This document shows positions 39,191 through 52,700 of a DNA stretch of 64,000 nucleotides, piece after piece (position 1 is the first letter of the stretch; each line of letters begins with the position of its first letter). The DNA lies in NCBI RefSeq assembly GCF_910592395.1, contig NC_088309.1, positions 19,594,599-19,658,598 on the forward strand, given 5' to 3'. The translations under genes and the position numbers were made by a program. The DNA is from Lineus longissimus. Lineage: Eukaryota > Nemertea > Pilidiophora > Heteronemertea > Lineidae. A model generated the notes under the pieces. The model did no database searches. It saw only the letters and a list, made by a program, of their open reading frames with translations, and was not told where the DNA came from.

Positions 39191-42100
39191 TTTGGAAATG
39201 TTCACATTCAAATTAAGTTTTCAAATTTTTACAAGAAGGGCGTAGGCCTTTAATTGACCACCAGGCTATTAGCCAAGACAGACATATGAACTGCAATGGT
39301 ACGACTGTGAATCCGAATTTGAAATAATGGAAGTTTCTGTCGATGTATCCTGCTGGATAAATATCCGTGAGTCTTCAAATAATACGTGAACATTATAAAA
39401 GCAAGAACAAATAAATACTATAAGCTTTAGTTATAACCAAATGAAGAGTTTCATCCCAATATCCATTTTTGCCGTTTGGAGAAAAATGGCCTCCAAGTTT
39501 GGCAAAATGCAATTGAACATTTTGTACATCATGATTATTTTACTGTTGGCTGGAATGCCCTGAAACAGACATCATGCGCGATGCTGTGGTCCGATTGTGC
39601 AAATCGCCTTTTGCAATAAAACTCTTCAAATATTGAGATTATTGACGAGAATGTCAAAGAAACATGCGTCATCGATAGCTGTGTTGTTTAACCAACAAGC
39701 ATAGCTCTGTACAAATGAATATACACAGAAATGTTGTTCACGGAAAACTGGAAAGTGCGTAATCTTGAAGAAAACATTTCAGAATAAATTCTTCACAACA
39801 AGATCACAAAATGTGACCAAAATGTCCAACTCTTTGCAGCTTTTTAGTATGTGCCATTGTCTTGCAAGCAATCTTGATGGGGAAGTTTCCATAGTATTAA
39901 AAGGGCTTTTTACACCGTGAAATTTCCAGTGATTTTCACAGGCAAAATAAATTTTCATTGGGAAAATGCGGGACAAAGGGAAAAATACATGAATTGCCCA
40001 ACTGTGCTGAGGACCTTATTTCCTACCAAGAGAAAAAAACCATGAAATAAATCTGCGAAAAAAAAAAGCAATTTTCAAATCATAGCAAGGGAAGACTTGT
40101 ATAGTGAGGTGTGCAGCTCTGCTGTAATTTTTTAGCAAGGCAAGGTCCATTGAAACAAATCACTGAAAAACCCTTTTTCACCGCCCTTAATCTTAGCAAA
40201 GTGTCCTTGTCAGAATTCACTGCCATTAAATTTGCGTGTGGATGTTTTCCAATGATTATGCCATTAGATTTAGTATTTTTCACATTCCCGTTTTGACCCC
40301 CTTATGCAAACCCGCAAAAAAATCAGGCTTGCAAAAATAAAGGGGGTTTACACTACTGAGTTATCAAATCATTTGAATATTTCGATAAGTCCACGGTATT
40401 TAAGATTTCAATCATTGTCACCAGGAAATAATAAGTTCAAAAATTTGAAAGTCTTCAGGGACCGTCATCAGATCGATGTTGGTGGTGTTCCCTTGACGGG
40501 GAGGGGGGGGACTGACCACTGCATTACAAGAGGTTTGAAAGCAAAAAGTGGCATTGTTTGTGCTCGAGTTATTTTGAAAGCAGGATTGTTAATTCATACT
40601 GTGGGAGGAGACAATTTGGCCAAGAGTTGGGAAGAGGAGACCTTATACAAGCCTCCATATATTTCTACCAATATCAGTCTGCAAAATATGCAAATTTGGA
40701 TCAATTGGGATGAATTACTTAGTTTGATCCCGGTATAAACCATATGCATTATGTAAACATGTATATGCAATATAAGCACATTAGCTAACGCCAATGTTAG
40801 ATCTTTGACCAGTTTTAATATCGTGCAGCATTAATGAACCAGAAGATTTGGAGAAGCAAGAATATTAGATGCCATAATAAACTGAGTTTGGTTCCAAAAC
40901 ACAATAAAATACCATGTCCGCAATTTTTGAAGATACACTATACGGCAATCGCATTTTAAAAAAAAACACAAATATGGATTCATTGTAGTTTGGACCAAAC
41001 TATTTAAAAGGACGTACATATGTACCAAATAAGAGTTCATCAGGCCAGTGAGCAACAGGGATCACAACAATTCGCAATATAATCAGTGTAGTACCAATGA
41101 AAACAACGAGAGAAGTTCATCCGGAGTTTGATGCAGGTCAATGGCATAATTGGATCAAGGTAAAAAAGAACAAAGTGATACAAATCATATACATGTATAC
41201 ATGTTTGCAAAGGACTGGATATACACTTACATCTAGTCAACAGAAGTTATTAATCCGACATTATTAGTAACAAAATATTCAACAGATATCGTTCTCTGAA
41301 TTATAAATGGTTATTGGCCGTCAGATGATGCGTCATTTATCCCTGAACAAATATGATATGTTGTAAAAACATCACAAAATCAAAGTATCGAATAAAATGC
41401 AGAGAATCTGTGCCCTCTATAAATCTAATATCACGAATAGCAAAGAATTTATGACCATATGGTTTTCAGCTGAAAATCTGCTTGAAGACAAGGATAGACG
41501 GCATATAGATCAAAACAGTTGAGATTTTGCGCCGTAAATTTTCACCGCTGCAACATTTGTGAATTGAAAGTCGTCTGCAAGATTATGTAATAAGTACATG
41601 TAATAGTCGAATATACTAGCTGGCTGTATCGCACGAATGGTTCAATTTTTATTGCATCAATTTAAAGGCCCAGTCCATAAAAATTTCTATTTGTCCCATC
41701 TGTTGGACTTGAAACCAGAATTTATGTCATGCATAGTGCAGATCATGCACAACCAAGAGTGTTGAAACTTGGCATGCATGTCTTTTTATAGCCATACACA
41801 CAACAGCATTTAAAATTTGAATTCTCAATTTATTCACATAATTAAAAATTCAATAAAATAAAATAAATAAAATAAAAAATTCAAATTCAAATTTCGTCTG
41901 ACAAATTTAGAACCTACGAACTGATCCTTTAATGCCACTTTCTAATCTCATTAACATGATCAATGCACAAGATATATTTTTTGGATATACCTTGCCCAAT
42001 TTTATTGATGGCCACATATATACTGTACTCTTTTCGAGGAGAATTATGGTGTGTCACCTGTCCAGCTCAAGGCCTTCATCAGCATCAGCTGGCAAAGGGT

Positions 42101-43529
42101 TTAAATCTCAATCTTGAGAAAACTTGTCAAGAAGCAAATTTTCAGATATGCAGATATGCAGGCTTTCGAGAAGGAAGTCACACGAATAGTAGCCAATATT
42201 TCAATGAATGGTTGAAAGAAAACTGTAGCAATCGTAAAAAGGAGTTGCGTAAATTCACCTCAATTCATACAGTTTGCCATCAGAATTCACAAAAATCTTT
42301 ATTAGTACCACCATTTTTTTACATCCGTACACTAAATAAGAATTAACGAAGAAGAAAGCACAAAAAAGTTACCTTTTCTTTCATTTTTAACTTTAGCATG
42401 CTTAGAAAGGAGCAGAGCAAGCAATTAAATGGTAATTTATCAAAGCCAACGGTACGCATCGTTATAAATCATCAGTCAATTCTCACATTCAAACCGTTAA
42501 AGACAAAATTCTAAAATATTGGCCCATGAAAGAATCACACAGTTTTAAAATGTTGCAATAATAATGCTTTAAGCTTACAGTGCTACAGAAATCCTGGCTA
42601 ATTCATATAACCAAGTATAGATCACGAGATATAACCTTCGCATCCCCAGGTTTTTGAATGGACTCTCCCATTGCAAAGACTGGACGAGTCTATACAAGAA
42701 AATGGGGGGACTGTGAGCTGAAATGATATAAATTCTCCCTTTATCTCTCTTTCTCTGTTCTATGAGACATCAGGAGAATACAATTTAGCCCTTCTGTACA
42801 TTCATAGCACGAAATGAAATGACTTAAGGGAAAATAGTTTGGCGTAGATGGTGAAAACCTTTAGGGAAACACCACACCTATTCTATTGAATCTTAGATCC
42901 TTTAAATTAGAAGCAAGACGAGGGAGTCTCATCAATTTAATTGCTAATGATACAAAGAAAAAGGCTTCCATGCCCTCAAAGTAATTGCAGGTCCTCCCTC
43001 ATGATCAAAGGGAACAATGGTCAACGTACCCCTTCTAATTCAGCCCTGAAGGAGTATGTTAGGTGTTTTCCTAATGGCATGCACATGTACATAACCATAG
43101 CTGGCAAACTTGACACCCCTTGGAGGGTAAAATGGTTTTTCTGCCAAATCTCCAGACAAGCCCAGTCAAGAAATTCCTACAAATGGCAAATAAGGTTGAA
43201 AATGCACCACACCTCAGTCCGACAACTAACTTGAGTAATGGCATGAGAACTTGCAAAAGTCCAAATTAACATACAATAGGTCCATAACACTCTGGACTTT
43301 CCTTGGATGTATCAAAACAGCACAGAAATAATTCAGTTGCCAGGCAACCATCACGAAAACATCATAGATATATCTGGTGTGTCTCAACTGTGGTGCGATG
43401 GTCCTGAAGACATGTTTTGAGTATTTGAGTAAAAGAGTAATGTACACTTCTGAAGCCAAGACTTCAAGCCATTGCAACAGCATAACTTGTTTGGCACATA
43501 TTCTACGATAATCGCTCGCACTGACTTAA

Positions 43530-43535
43530 TTTATT
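43530..43535 (-). terminator. polyadenylation signal after the eMIC terminal exon
   Basis: TTTATT on the + strand (AATAAA on minus), about 205 bases beyond the TAG of the eMIC exon. Confidence 0.5.
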
Positions 43536-43739
43536 CAGTGCAATTTTGAGCACATTCACATGTACATTTAAAGGAGGCGTGGCAAAATAATCCCTGCTAC
43601 ATGTACGCCACCTTTAAATGTTACACACTAGAATTCTAAGAAGACTACACACCAAGCTGATCGGAGTCATCCCTGAACACTCTCAGAGACCATCACACCA
43701 GAGCGCAGATTTTTGTATAAATCAATCGATATGAGTCCG

Positions 43740-46700
43740 CTATTTTTTATACATGTCCAGACTGCTCAGTGAGGTTCGGCTCCAGCTTCGTCTCTTCCTC
43801 AATCTTGAGTAACTTGGTGAGCGACTCCGGTACCTCGTTTTTCTTGACCTGGACCTGCTGCGACTGTATGACCCATATGAACTTACAGATGAGCTTGAAC
43901 TAGGGGGACTGGCACGGTAGTAAGGGATTGGGCGTTTCCGCGCACTGAAAAAGAAATCGCAGTAGTAAATAAGGTTTCACCGGTTAAGAGTCTAGGGCGT
44001 CCACAAGGTCAAAATGGACGGCCACATGCCAGAGCAGCTGAATACACTGACTACAAATTATGCTGACCATGCTGCTTCTCGCAATTATAATTGCTGTTAT
44101 CTGAATTATCCCTCAACTTCAGGATAAACCGGTAATCGCCGGGTATGCTAGTTCGGTGCAATCACCAATCCTTATCACAGGCACCTGCAATGACTGCAGC
44201 AAACAAGGGATTTTTGTTGCATGCGATCATGATATCAGGTTGCAACATTGCAGGGTGCTGTAGGAAAATAGAAGTCACTGTAACTGTTTTCATAGCAAAA
44301 CTGTACAAAATCACTTGCCTCTTATTCCCCTTTAAATTGTCTCAAAGCAACACAATTGAATAAAATAATAAATCCACCACATTCATAGCCTACATTGCAA
44401 GACTACATGTATATAGCAAATAAGCAGCCATGTATTTAACCTTTAACTAAGCAACAGCAAAGCAATTAAATTGGCAATACATGTAGTTAGTACCGAAAGT
44501 GCAGGGGTTTGGTTGTTATATTGGTATAGATGCAGGATAAAACATCTTAATTCAAGGACTTACTTACCTGATTTTATGATCAAAGAAAATTTTTAGGAAA
44601 TGAAGGTCGGAAGGGAGGGTTAAAACTATCCTGTGATGTGCCATCCCTCAAGCGGGGTAGAGGTGCGCAGTCAGAAATGTTGGCTAGGGTACTGGGGAGG
44701 GTGGGAGCATGTGTGTGCAAGCAATCTTTTAAGAGGGGGCTGCCTTGAAAAAGGGTTCCAAGATGCCTTGGGTGCAAGGGAAGGGGATTATCACTCATTA
44801 TCTTAGATGAGGAATGCTACATAGCACACAATGATTACATACATAAGTCGATGAGTTTGATTGATAGGAACTGATGATGAATAAGCAATGGTGACTAACT
44901 TATGGAGCAATTTCCAAGTCACAGCCTCTGTAGTTTGACGCTATCTCAAACCCATCGTGGACATCTAGGACAAACGTTGACATGCACAAAGCACAGATGA
45001 TGCAGCAGATTAGGGCAGTGGATTACTCATGGAGAAAATCCTATAATGTCGCTATCAATTAACTACAGCAGCAGTGCCCTGGACATCGCCTGACTAATTT
45101 ACTTAGTTGTATTTTCATTTAACTTCTATAATGAGCACTTAATGACATTGACATAGCGTGCACCCCCGGCTAATAAGGTGCCGATACCAATCAAGGAGTT
45201 TGGGGACAGCCTATTGATTTTTGTTCAATCAAACTTTATCAGTTATCAAACAGCAGGGTGTGTTCAGACGGGGTTGGTATTTATCAAAGTAAGGCATTAC
45301 CATCTGGCCATATTGACTCGGGATATTTTAACTATCTTACTGCTAGTCTGTCATCACTTTCACCTCCAACACCAGGAATTACTAGTGGGTGGGCGAGTCC
45401 TGTGGGCTTGCAGGTGTGTTGGTCCTGTGAGTATGAGTAGATGAGTCTTGGGGGTGAGTGAGTCCTGTGGGAGTGAGTAAATGATTCTTGCCAGTGACCG
45501 AGTCCTGTGGCTAAATGTAAATGAGTCTTATGGGCGTGTGAGCACTGTGGGTATGAGTCTTGCCTGTGAGTGAGTCCTGTGAGTATGAGTATATTAGTCT
45601 TGTATTGCAAGCAAGTCCAGTGGGTATAATTAAATGAGTCTTGCAGGTGAGCAAGTCCTTTGGGCAAGAGTAAAGTCAATCCTGAGTATCACTAAAGTGA
45701 GCACTGGTTGTGAGTATGGCTAAGTGAGCACTGGTTGTGAGCATGGCTAAGTGAGCACTGGTTGTGAGCATGGCTAAGTGAGTCCTGGTTGTGAGTATGG
45801 CTAAGTGAGTCCTGGTTGTTAGTATGGCTAAGTGAGTCCTGGTTGTTAGTATGGCTAAGTGAGTCCTGGTTCTTAGTATGGCTAAGTGAGTCCTGGTTGT
45901 TAGTATGGCTAAGTGAGCACTGGTTGTGAGTATGGCTAAGTGAGCACTGGTTGTTAGTATGGCTAAGTGAGCACTGGTTGTGAGTATGGCTAAGTGAGCA
46001 CTGGTTGTTAGTATGGCTAAGTGAGTCCTGGTTGTTAGTATGGCTAAGTGAGCACTGGTTGTGAGTATGGCTAAGTGAGCGCTGGTTGTGAGTATGGCTA
46101 AGTCAGCGCTGGTTGTGAGTATGGCTAAGTGAGCACTGGTTGTGAGCATGGCTTAGTGAGTGCTGGTTGTGAGCATGGCTAAGCCAGTCCTGGTTGTGAG
46201 TATGGCTAAGCCAGTCCTGGTCGTGAGTATGGCTAAGTGAGTCCTGGTTGTGAGTATGAATAAGTTTGTCTTGCAGTTTTATATTAAATGAATCCTGAGG
46301 GAATATGAGAGTGGCTTGCCATTGGAATGAGAGGGTTAGTTCTGTGCCAGTAAGTGATATCAAACCTATCGCGTTATTCATGCAAGGAGGAAACCAGGAG
46401 AACATCATTCCCGTGTGCCTCATTCACGCTAATCCATGTTCTCAGCTTGTTAGGGCCTTTTATTAAATCAATGCCTTTTTGTCCGAGTCTTCAATTACCA
46501 AAGCGGCACAATGCCACTCACCGCTTGTACTTCCGGTATCCTCCATGCATGTTATGCTAGATCAGCAGAGAGAACTTCAGCGTTAGTTTAAGATGCAGAA
46601 TACAGGGAATATGCTGCAACAGTTTGTTAGGGCAGTATTATATTCGGCCAAGACAGATATATACCATATTTTGACAACGCAGCTAACGACGATGACGTCG

Positions 46701-49700
46701 ACTAACGGGGGAACGGGAATATCTGCGGCGTCCAGCCGGGGAACGGCTGCGAGCATATCTATCATGTAGCGCCCTCTCTTTGTGGCCTCGATCTCGTTCT
46801 CGGGACCTATTTGGTCAGGTGGACGGAAAAAGAAGAGAATAGAAATAAAATTGTGCATGAAAAGAAATTAAAACAATATTGGACACTTTTGCAGTTCTCC
46901 AGTCAAAAAGCTAAACAGGGCACCAGTGCCAAGTCAGAACCAATCGAAATGCTACTGACTAAATACTGACTTAATTTAATACTCCATTGCAGACTCTGAA
47001 TCAGCACAGTTGGCAGGAGCTCGAACAAATGTTCAAGATTTTGCATCCAGTTATAAATGTGCGTTACCTTGGTTACCTATCAATGCGCATGCATAACCAC
47101 GATACAAAATGTGCTCAATGTGATGTTGATTCAAAGGCCTTTATGAAGTATTCTATCTAACCAATTGATATATTTCAAAAAATTATTTTTTTACATTTTT
47201 AAATATATAACCATTAAGCTATGAACTGTATTGATTTAAACTTTTGATAGACTTTCCTGCAAAAGCGTCCATGAAATTAACAACACCTACATGAACAAAT
47301 AAACAAACATAATTTACCAATACCAGAACATAATACCAGCTATTGTGCGTTACAAAATTTACCATATTTACGCTCGAAGCACAAATGGATAATAAACTGA
47401 ATACATCTAAAATATTCACCGATATGAAAGGGGGCATAGATATAAAATTGTGCCACACTGCAACCATGAACACATAACAACACCAAATAAGCTAAGCACA
47501 AAAGAGCTATAATGAAAACTTCCTTCGATTAAGAAAAGGAAAAAATATCTAGATCCCTGCACTACATCACGATGTACATGTAGTTGATAGAAAAAATTCT
47601 AGATGGCAGGTTGATCTTATCTCGCTCCTGGCATAATTTTTAAAGTATTCCGACTCAGATTAGTGTCGCTAAATGTTTTTAAGTAGGGCAGGTTTCAACA
47701 TGAAAAATACCGGGTTTCGCAGCAAAACTTTGAAGGATGCAAGAAAAATTCAAAAGATAAAAAAATTTATCAATGCAATGACAACACAACAAGAAGTTTA
47801 CAGCACTAGATCCCAACTAGATATTTATATCTTTACTCGCTAAAATTCTATTTATACCTAGTGATGCGCCTTTTATCTAAATGGCTTGGCGAGCCCTTGC
47901 GTCGACGTATGGATGGACTCCGAGTAAAACTGCGAGATCTGGACCGTGATTTCGAATGGTAGCTCTTACTGCGACTTTTATGGTGGTGCCCCCTATGCAT
48001 CGGTGAGTAGCTCAAGGACCGACTGTATGAACGATGGCGACTTTTGCTACGAGATTTTGACCTGAAATTGAAGGCGAGAAAGTGTTACAACATCACCATC
48101 ACCAAGTAGAGGCAGCACACTGGAGAATCAGTACCACATTTCCCGAGGGCATTCCTCAGCTTTCCTCTCTTCGAGGTAGGACTTCTCAAAAATATCATCC
48201 ACATTCTCGAAGTCATATTGCTAAACCACAAAAAATGCTAAAATTTTGCATCAAAATCACAACAAGATGGCTCAAAATTACTTACATTTGCTGACCCAAA
48301 TTCAAGTGTTTGCAGATTTGAATCAACTGTTATAAGCCAGTTATAGCGGGAGCATTACAGATTTTTATATTTTCTGTGCCTACCTTCTACGGGGCGATTT
48401 AGAATGGGACTTTGAACGGCCGTGATGCTTCCGCCTCGACGGTGACTTGGATGAATGGCGCTTGCTGCGATGTCCCGGCGAGCTCGTCTTCTCGACTGTC
48501 TGCGTCACTTTGTCGCCATTTTGTTTCTTTGTTGGCGTCACACTGTGAGACCGGCGAGAATGATGAGACCGTTGTGATGCCTTGGACCTGGTGGAGGGGG
48601 GCGGTGATTGTGACAAGCTGTCATGCCTTGCTCTTTCTGTGTGTCTGAAATACACAGAAGTTTTGATTTTGGAAATATGTTAAAGCTTGATGAGAGGTTC
48701 AGCTGAGGCCGAGCTTGGATGCTGACATCATCCTTGTCATCATGCTTAATCCAAGCATGCTTAACCCAAACATTATCTTTACAAACTTGAAATAACTAAA
48801 TGACTTGGCAGGTTGAGACCTTCTTTAGCAATTATGGAAGATTTGGGCAACCAGGGCTGGATAGCTTTCATTTGGTGAAGGGCAGACTGCAAATACGAAA
48901 CCCACCTTGGCGGACTTTTATCGCGACTTCCATGAGATGACCTTGACCGATCACTGGGCGGGTTGCTCCGTCTTCCCCTCTTGCTCGGAGATTCAGATAT
49001 TGACCTTGACCTTGGTTTCTGTGGCGGGCTCCCAGGTTTCTCCGACGGCTGATGATGTCGCTTGGATTTCTCATGCTTGGAGAGCCTCTCCGGGGAGGAG
49101 CAACTGTAATTAGAGATATATGAAAAATACATAAGCTCCCGGGTGAAATCACCGTGAAAAGCCACAGGTTTGATCGGAATCTAAATGAGATCAGTAGACT
49201 TGGAAACAGACATCGGTAGACCTGGAAACAGACAGTCGCCTGGGCTGTCCTAATGAGCAGGTGAATATGATATTGGCTTGCAGCAGACTAGCAACTTGGT
49301 TGACCTGAAGGCTATCTTGAAAGTTATAAAGTTTCGCCTGATATCAACTAAGATATTGCCTGATATCAAGTGAGATTATTATCAGCCTCCAAACTTCGGC
49401 CTGCCTCGAACCTTTTCAGCAGACAAGAGATGAGCTGCTCAATAAGCGCTACACCCAGAGCATTTCTTCCATTTACGCACCTGGGTGGAGTAAGGCAAAT
49501 TCGACAGAGAGACCTGTCTACAGTCTCACACTGACAGTGGCATTTGAACCAAGGAGCTCTTGCCTGCTAGCCAGGATTAAAGAGCTACAAGACAACAGCC
49601 CCCAGGTTTTATCGGATGGAGCTTTAGTTTAACTGATGTCTTCTTTCCTCATCTGACAATACCTCAGACTGGGCCCCCAAACATGCCCTAGATCTATAAA

Positions 49701-52700
49701 ACTGGTCTGAAGATGAAGATTATATTAATGGTGCGATTATTAATTGAAACAGCTCGGCAGAACTCGCTTCCGGCTGACAGGTGAATGGATATGTTGGCAT
49801 CAGCTAGTCAGGCTGGGTCAATTTTACCAAATTTACCACTAGATTTACCTGGTTACCATGCAAAACGTGGCAAATTTTCAAAATGTATAACTTTTTAAAA
49901 CACTCCCTGTACACAGACACTCTGTAACCATGCATTTTTTCTCGCCTGGCACTTTTTTGAGGCACTCAGGCCTGTTGAACTTTTCTTCCATTTTAGCAAA
50001 CTTGGAAATTTTCAAATTCAAGTTAAAAAAACAGCATAGCTTTCAAAGGTGAATGAAACTAACCTGTCAGAATCAGAATCTGAGCTGGAATCACTCTCTG
50101 ATGACGTGGGCGAATGATGTTTTCGTCGATGCTTCTCCTTGCTTGATGACCTAAAGAAAGTGAAGAGATGGCATGGTTGGAAAAGGGGAAGAAAAACTGA
50201 TGTGTCATCAGAATGATTTTTAAAGGCGGAACGACATTGCATGACGTCATTTCACGAACAGAGTTGGGTGGTGAGTGGCAAACGCCATAATATCAGAGAG
50301 CGGAGAACGCACATCAAAATTAGCCACCCAGGCAAATGAAACATGGCGATGAGCCTAGGAATCATCTATAACTTTTGCAGAACATACCCAAAACGCGGAG
50401 AACCTCACGTCTTGTCAACCCTTACAAGAAGGAATGCACCCATTGGATCTTCTTCCTATCTGTATCGCAGTGTATAGCAGTGTCTGCATGTGATACACTT
50501 CTCTACAGTGATACTGTATCATATGTTATCATACAGTATTATTCCAATGAATTTTAGCCTCAGGCAGCTGAGCCTTTCCCCAAGGTGTTTCTCATTGTCA
50601 TACGAAAAATAATTCTCCTTGGAAAAATAATGAAAAATGTCATGCCAATACTCCTCCAATAATCAAGCAGCTTACTCGAATTTCAAAACTAGATAACAAA
50701 ACTAATCAATCTGATAGAACAAAACACAGCCCTTATTTTGATATAGATCTCTGATTACTACTGTTTATGCACCAGCTAAATATTTCCGATACAAAAATTT
50801 TTTTACAGCTATTTAGAGTAATGAAAGGGTGTCTGCAAAACAAGAAATGAGAAATGAAGAAACGAAACAGAAATAGAAACGAAATTGGTGGAGTATAGCT
50901 GGAACCTGGATGAAACATATTGACCTGCGCATGCTTTTGTTAATTTGCTTTTGGTCTTGCCAATCCACAATCCAAGATCCCAAACAAGCTTCACACCAAA
51001 TCATCCTGAGCAGAAATCATGTGATCCTCCATCATGTCCATCTTCTTTGGCTGCTGTCTGCATACCATGTGCTCAGTCAGGAAGAAACACTGATCGAGGT
51101 ATTCTGTGAAGTGACCAAGTGACCAACACGTTTCATTGGGAAATGGTTTGGAAAGACTGTTAGTTAGTGATGAATACTTGACCCCCCCCCTCCCCCACCC
51201 CATGTATCTCATGGGGGCCATAAATAGCATTTAGCATTAGATGGGATTGATCGGGTGCTAAATCCTAAATAAGGCATTTTAAATAGAGTTCCTCAATCAG
51301 GTGGTTCTTGCCTGACAAACATGTGATTTCTTGTTGTTTACAGCGAGGCTACAGACCAGAAAATTGCTGTTCCGCTTGAATCCTACTTTTCCTTCAAACC
51401 AATTTCTGCAGTCCAGAATCTACCACAAGGGTTCGATTTCTATTTCATTTCTGTTTCATTACCTGTTTTCACATTTCTTGTTTTACAGATGCCCATAATG
51501 AAATCATTCAAGGAAATTTGAATTTCTGCATTTTACTCAAATTTATGTCGAGACTTCAAAGGTAAAATGATCTGATTGAAAAGTTGTAATGTACCTGCTG
51601 TGGTATTCTATCCATCTTAGAACTAATTACCATCATGTTAAAGGGACAACTTGGGTTTGGGATATGTTGGTTTTTTAGCAGGACCATGACTTATCCAAAT
51701 AAAACAGGATAATTGAAAAGTCATTGAACTGCAATAAACTATGCACTAGACAGGGTGTTACCGTAGACCTGCCTGAAATTCACATGCCATGTCCAAAACT
51801 GCCTCGCAACACTGTCAAAGTTCATCATTAGAACTCAGCATTGGTGTGATACTACCGGTGGCAGCGCATGGTGGCAAGTTGGGTCATTATCCTCCTGGTC
51901 AGGTAATTACCATGCTCGAGTTGTCCCTTTAAGGGGATCCTCATATTCCTTCTTGATTGAAAAAATGTTGACGTGAATTCTGAGGAAAACGTCTGCAAGA
52001 TGATATTGGGAGTGCAAAACAAATTGGAAGTAGTTGAAGCTTGTATTGATTTAGCGACAAAATATCACTTTTAGATTATGCTGCATTGTGTTTTTAAATT
52101 CCGTAATCTCAAAAGCAATGAATGATTTAAACAAATAGGATGTGATATCGGCAATAAAATATCCCAGGGAAATTGTGCTCACACGGTAGTTTTGCTGATC
52201 AACATCACTATAAAAAAACTTCTAAAGCCAACAGCGCTGCCTAGGGGAATTGGGAATTGGGAATTTGTAATTTGATTATCAAATTATTAATATTAAAATG
52301 TCGTACTGAAAGGAACTTGAAGCTTAGTTTTTATGCTTTTTCAATTATATCTATCTAGAATATTACAGTTGTAATGCCTAAACATGCTAAATGGCAAATA
52401 TGGATTTCCAATAATATACTCCTAGAGAAAAACAATTGCATTTACCTCCTCGGTACGATTGGTTCATGCATCGATAATCAGATTGTCGACGCAAGGCCTG
52501 GTATTTTCAATCTCGAAATAGCCTGAGTTATAATGATAGACGATTGATTTCATTTTGACTGAACAATACAGATTATCGATATAGGCGAGTTTCAAAAAGC
52601 TAACTCTATACGACACTTCTATTTTACATTTCAAAGAATAAACAGTGACAAATCTTTTCAACTGAAATTCATGAGTATTAAATCGAATAAAAAAACGTAA

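Larger units (their letters stand above)
31376..43529. other. 12-kb stretch without recognisable genes
   Basis: AT-rich. Open frames are short (the longest, near 40304-40738 and 42.0-42.3 kb on the + strand, are about 130-145 codons) and lack family motifs or splice-site support. Contents that can be named are the direct repeat at 33.2 kb, dispersed repeats at 35.3, 38.6, 39.1 and 41.7 kb, a MITE at 36.44 kb and an AT-rich simple sequence at about 41845-41890. Tacatgtacatg motifs are scattered through it. Confidence 0.6.

Noticed and set aside
44580-44798. Pro-rich 72-codon minus-strand ORF near a gtaagt donor at 44.57 kb
   Set aside because: The frame stops before the donor and no acceptor with suitable phase was found; not RS-like.
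45676-46149. 157-codon minus-strand ORF made of a 9-residue repeat
   Set aside because: A product of the 27-bp minisatellite within a Srrm234 intron.
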